Source: Humisphaera borealis (GTDB lineage: Bacteria; Planctomycetota; Phycisphaerae; Tepidisphaerales; Tepidisphaeraceae). From it: 64,000 nt of DNA. Made by a program: the position numbers and the translations under genes. This document shows, piece after piece, positions 61,304-64,000 of this stretch. The notes below the pieces were generated by a model that ran no database searches, was not told the origin of the DNA, and saw nothing but the letters and a program-made list of their open reading frames with translations. The first letter of the stretch is position 1, and each line of letters starts with the position of its first letter. The stretch is taken from NCBI RefSeq assembly GCF_015169395.1, contig NZ_CP063458.1, positions 5,580,001 to 5,644,000 on the forward strand. The letters are read 5' to 3'.

Positions 61304-64000
61304 ATGACCACCGACAACGCTCCCGAACGCCTTGATAACCCCAAGAGCCCCGCGCCAGATAGCGCCGAAGCGACGCCGGCGCCGCGCCGCCGGCGCTGGC
61401 TGAAGGTTCTCGCCGGGGTCGTGATAGCGTTGCTTCTGCTGGTGCTCCTGACGCCGACGCTCCTCAGTACCTCCGTCGCCCGCTCGTTCGTCGTCGGCAA
61501 GATCAACGACAACCTCAACGGCCGCGTCGAAATCGCCGACTGGAAGATCTCCTGGACCGGCGGCGTCACCGTTACCGGCGTTCGCATCTTTGACGACAAG
61601 AACAGCCAGATCGCCCAGGTCGAATCGCTCTCCACCCAGCTTTCGCTGGTCAAGGCGATCGGCGGCGATCTGAAGCTGGGCGACACCGTCGTTCGCGGGG
61701 CGGACTTCACACTCATCCAGGACCCCGACGGCTCGATCAATTTCGCCAAACTCGCCAAGCCCAGCAACAAGCCCGATGCGCCGCCGTCCGACCTGCCCGA
61801 CGTCAGCGGCAACATCCGCATCGAAAGCAGTCGGGGCATGTTCGTCCGCAACAGCGGCGACCCGAGGACCTCGCAGAAAGTGAAGATGACCGACATCGCC
61901 GCCACGGTGGCGATCGCCGACATCAACCAGCCGATCGATCACAGCCTGTCGGTGACGGCGTCGGTCAATGACGGCCCGGCGGGCACGCTGAGCGTCAAGG
62001 GCAAGGCTTCGGTCATCGCCGCCCGGCGCGTGAACATCGATAACGCGACGCTCGACGAGACCGTCGAACTGAAGTCCATCGACGCCAGCGCGATCGCGGC
62101 GTTTCTCCCGCCAGCCGTCGTCCGGCAACTGTCCGGCCAGCTCAACGGCGGCGTGATCGCCAAGGTTGCCGGCGGCAAGTCGATTGAAATCCGCGGCGAC
62201 ATCGGCGGGAAGCAGATCACCTTCGCCAACGCCTCTTTCGCCCCCGGTGAAGCTTACCAAACCGACGAGCTGTCGATCCTGCTGCCGCTGACCATCAGCC
62301 TGCCCAAGGGGCTGGGCGACGTCGCGTCGGCCGTCGTTCGCACCGACGGTGCGATCGGGCTGAAAACGGGACAGGTCCAATTGTCCGTCGCCGTCGATGC
62401 CCCGCTGGCGTCGCTGATGTCGGCGGCAAAGAACCAGACCGTCGCGCTGCCCGGAAAACTCAACCAGACGCTCGTCGTCGATCTCGTCCCGCTGGCGGCA
62501 ATGCTGCCCAACACGATCGGCCTGAAGCCAGGGTCGTCGCTCAGCGGCGGACGGTTCGAGCAGACCGTCACCGCCGACCTGTCGCCGGGGCAATCCAATG
62601 TCGTGGTCACGGTTGACGTCAAAGACATCGCCGGCGAGGCGCCGATCGCGGGCGCTCAGGGTCAACCCATCAAACAGCCGTTCGCCGTCGAGCCCGTTTC
62701 GCTCAGCATTAACGCGATCAGTCGCGGCGGCGGATTGACCGCACCGGACGTGCGCGATCTGACACTGAACCTGACGAGTGGCTTTGCGACCGGAACCGTC
62801 ACCGCGCCCACCCTCGCGAGCCTGAAGGGCTCAATCGACGCCGACCTGGCCAAGCTCAAGCAGCAGCTCGGCCAGTTCCTGTCGTTGGACGAAACGCCGC
62901 TCGCCGGGAAGGTGAACATTGCCGCCGACAGCACCGGCGACCCGACCAAACCTTCGGAGCCGGCCAAGTTTTCCGTCATCGTCACCGGGACCGACATCGA
63001 TACGCTCGTCGGCGGCAAGGCGGTCAAGCAGGCGCTGGTCCGCGCCGGCATTTCCGGCACCGTGCTCCGAACCGAGACCGGCGACGTGAAGGAAGTACGC
63101 GACCTCAGCGTCTCGGCGATCGTCGGCAACCCGACATCGCCGACCGTCGATGTGCAGATTGCCGTCCCGGCAATGACCTACGTTCCGCCGACGTCCGCCG
63201 TTGCCGCCGGTCGTTATGACATCCCCGCGTTCACGATCACCAAGGTCAACGTCGCGCTGAAGCAGGCGATGGCCGACTTCGGTGCGTTCGTACCGGCGAT
63301 GAGGGAGTACGACCTCTCCGCCGGCGCGCTGAGCGTCAGCGGCACCGGTTCGATGGTCGACGGTGCGATGCGCTTCGACGGCGCGGTCGCGACGACCAAC
63401 GTCGATCTCGGCCGCTACCTGGCGCTGTCGGCCACCGGCCCGGCGGCGCGCATCCGCCAGCGGACCGAAGTTCTCGCCGGCTACTCCCTCACCGCCAACC
63501 TCGGTGCAACCTATCAGCCGCTGCCGGATGGCGGCGCGAAGCTGACCGTCGCAAAGCTTGATGTCGCCGACAACCGCAAGTGGCTCTCGCTGCGCAGCCC
63601 CGGCGAGCTGATCGTCAACCTGCCCAAGGCCGGCTCTCCGCAGGCGGCGGGCAAGCTCGCGCTCGATCTTGATCTGGCGCAAACCCACGACCTGAGCCGC
63701 CGGTTTATGGCATCAACCAAGGAAGTCATCGCCGAGGCCTCCAGCCCCGACAAACCGGTCCTGGTGAAGAAGGGCCTGCTCGTCGCGACGATCGACCTCA
63801 AGCAAAACGCCGACGGCAGCATGGTGCTGGCGCTCGACGGCGGGATCGACGCGCTCACCGTCGCCGGCAACAAGCCGGTGCTGACGGACGAGAAGCTGAC
63901 ACTAGCCGTCAAGGCATCAACCGGGCCCAAACTGGCATCGGCGGTGCTCGAACAACTGCAGCTCAAGAGCGGCTTGGCGAACGTCGATGCGAGCGGGCAG
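61304..64000 (+). CDS. AsmA-like/DUF748-like large periplasmic protein (cut by right edge)
   Basis: An open frame of 899 codons starts at 61304 (ATGACCACCGAC) and is still open at the window edge. After a polar N-terminus of about 30 residues and an Arg-rich stretch comes one membrane helix (VLAGVVIALLLLVLLTPTLL). The body then shows the repeated beta-strand style of AsmA-like proteins (VVGKINDNLNGRVEIADWKISWTGGVTVTGVRIFD, LVRGADFTLIQDPDGSINFAKL). Such proteins bridge the inner membrane to the outer envelope and are implicated in lipid transport or outer membrane assembly. The opposite-strand frames are shadows. Confidence 0.85.
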   Translation, partial: MTTDNAPERLDNPKSPAPDSAEATPAPRRRRWLKVLAGVVIALLLLVLLTPTLLSTSVARSFVVGKINDNLNGRVEIADWKISWTGGVTVTGVRIFDDKNSQIAQVESLSTQLSLVKAIGGDLKLGDTVVRGADFTLIQDPDGSINFAKLAKPSNKPDAPPSDLPDVSGNIRIESSRGMFVRNSGDPRTSQKVKMTDIAATVAIADINQPIDHSLSVTASVNDGPAGTLSVKGKASVIAARRVNIDNATLDETVELKSIDASAIAAFLPPAVVRQLSGQLNGGVIAKVAGGKSIEIRGDIGGKQITFANASFAPGEAYQTDELSILLPLTISLPKGLGDVASAVVRTDGAIGLKTGQVQLSVAVDAPLASLMSAAKNQTVALPGKLNQTLVVDLVPLAAMLPNTIGLKPGSSLSGGRFEQTVTADLSPGQSNVVVTVDVKDIAGEAPIAGAQGQPIKQPFAVEPVSLSINAISRGGGLTAPDVRDLTLNLTSGFATGTVTAPTLASLKGSIDADLAKLKQQLGQFLSLDETPLAGKVNIAADSTGDPTKPSEPAKFSVIVTGTDIDTLVGGKAVKQALVRAGISGTVLRTETGDVKEVRDLSVSAIVGNPTSPTVDVQIAVPAMTYVPPTSAVAAGRYDIPAFTITKVNVALKQAMADFGAFVPAMREYDLSAGALSVSGTGSMVDGAMRFDGAVATTNVDLGRYLALSATGPAARIRQRTEVLAGYSLTANLGATYQPLPDGGAKLTVAKLDVADNRKWLSLRSPGELIVNLPKAGSPQAAGKLALDLDLAQTHDLSRRFMASTKEVIAEASSPDKPVLVKKGLLVATIDLKQNADGSMVLALDGGIDALTVAGNKPVLTDEKLTLAVKASTGPKLASAVLEQLQLKSGLANVDASGQ

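Noticed and set aside
61124-63688. Minus-strand frames under the AsmA-like gene, up to 513 residues.
   Set aside because: The plus-strand frame from 61304 is open to the edge with a membrane helix and AsmA-like repeats, so the minus frames are shadows.

Overview
This window looks like chromosomal DNA of a GC-rich member of the Planctomycetota. A Phycisphaerae or Tepidisphaerales (Humisphaera-like) origin is my inference from the gene mix. The evidence is two PSCyt1/DUF1549/DUF1553 proteins, a DUF1501 protein, a ThuA/beta-propeller/HEAT/heme fusion, an ECF sigma factor paired with a FecR-type membrane protein, LEPR-like N-termini on giant surface proteins, sulfatases with an anaerobic maturase, and many exported hydrolases. 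I see no complete insertion sequence, prophage, CRISPR array or rRNA.

Layout. 1-4.4 kb: a secreted-protein operon (PSCyt protein, then a Tat-signal protein cut by the left edge) divergent from an AraC regulator. 4.5-9.1 kb: four minus-strand exported esterases or hydrolases of alpha/beta and SGNH type, interrupted by tRNA-Leu(UAA) and tRNA-Arg(CCU). 9.2-17.7 kb: tex, ettA, a trypsin-FGE fusion, a leucine-rich-repeat protein and a GatB/YqeY protein. 17.7-18.7 kb: a gene-free stretch full of palindromes and short repeats. 18.7-28.3 kb: a DAACS transporter, a sugar isomerase-like protein, a large esterase, a membrane-anchored propeller, an exported methyltransferase, small proteins and gatC. 28.5-35.3 kb: a minus-strand cluster of Gfo/Idh/MocA oxidoreductase, XylR-type regulator and ThuA-heme giant. 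35.6-43.0 kb: a plus-strand row of ECF sigma, FecR protein, PSCyt-PA14 protein and DUF1501 protein. 43.1-52.3 kb: a minus-strand cassette of polymodular sulfatase 2, radical-SAM sulfatase maturase and polymodular sulfatase 1. 52.5-59.2 kb: a fused ResB-CcsA cytochrome c maturation protein, a two-lobed exported protein and a zinc-ribbon membrane protein. 59.2-60.3 kb: no convincing CDS, but a strong minus-strand terminator, so possibly a structured RNA. 60.3-64.0 kb: a 59-residue zinc-ribbon membrane protein, a small secreted protein, and an AsmA-like protein that runs off the right edge.

How the genes fit together. The exported sulfatases, esterases, SGNH hydrolases, sugar-isomerase and oxidoreductase-like proteins and their AraC/XylR regulators fit an organism that degrades sulfated and acetylated polysaccharides. 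The maturase would install formylglycine in the two flanking Cys-type sulfatases. ResB-CcsA could mature the c-type haems predicted in the PSCyt and ThuA proteins.

The most unusual features are the sulfatase cassette with seven copies of one beta-sandwich module; a second copy of the ettA 3' end flanking the trypsin-FGE gene; at least six long intergenic palindromes built from dispersed repeats; a stop-codon-adjacent 16-base palindrome found three times; and the unexplained 59.35-60.17 kb stretch.
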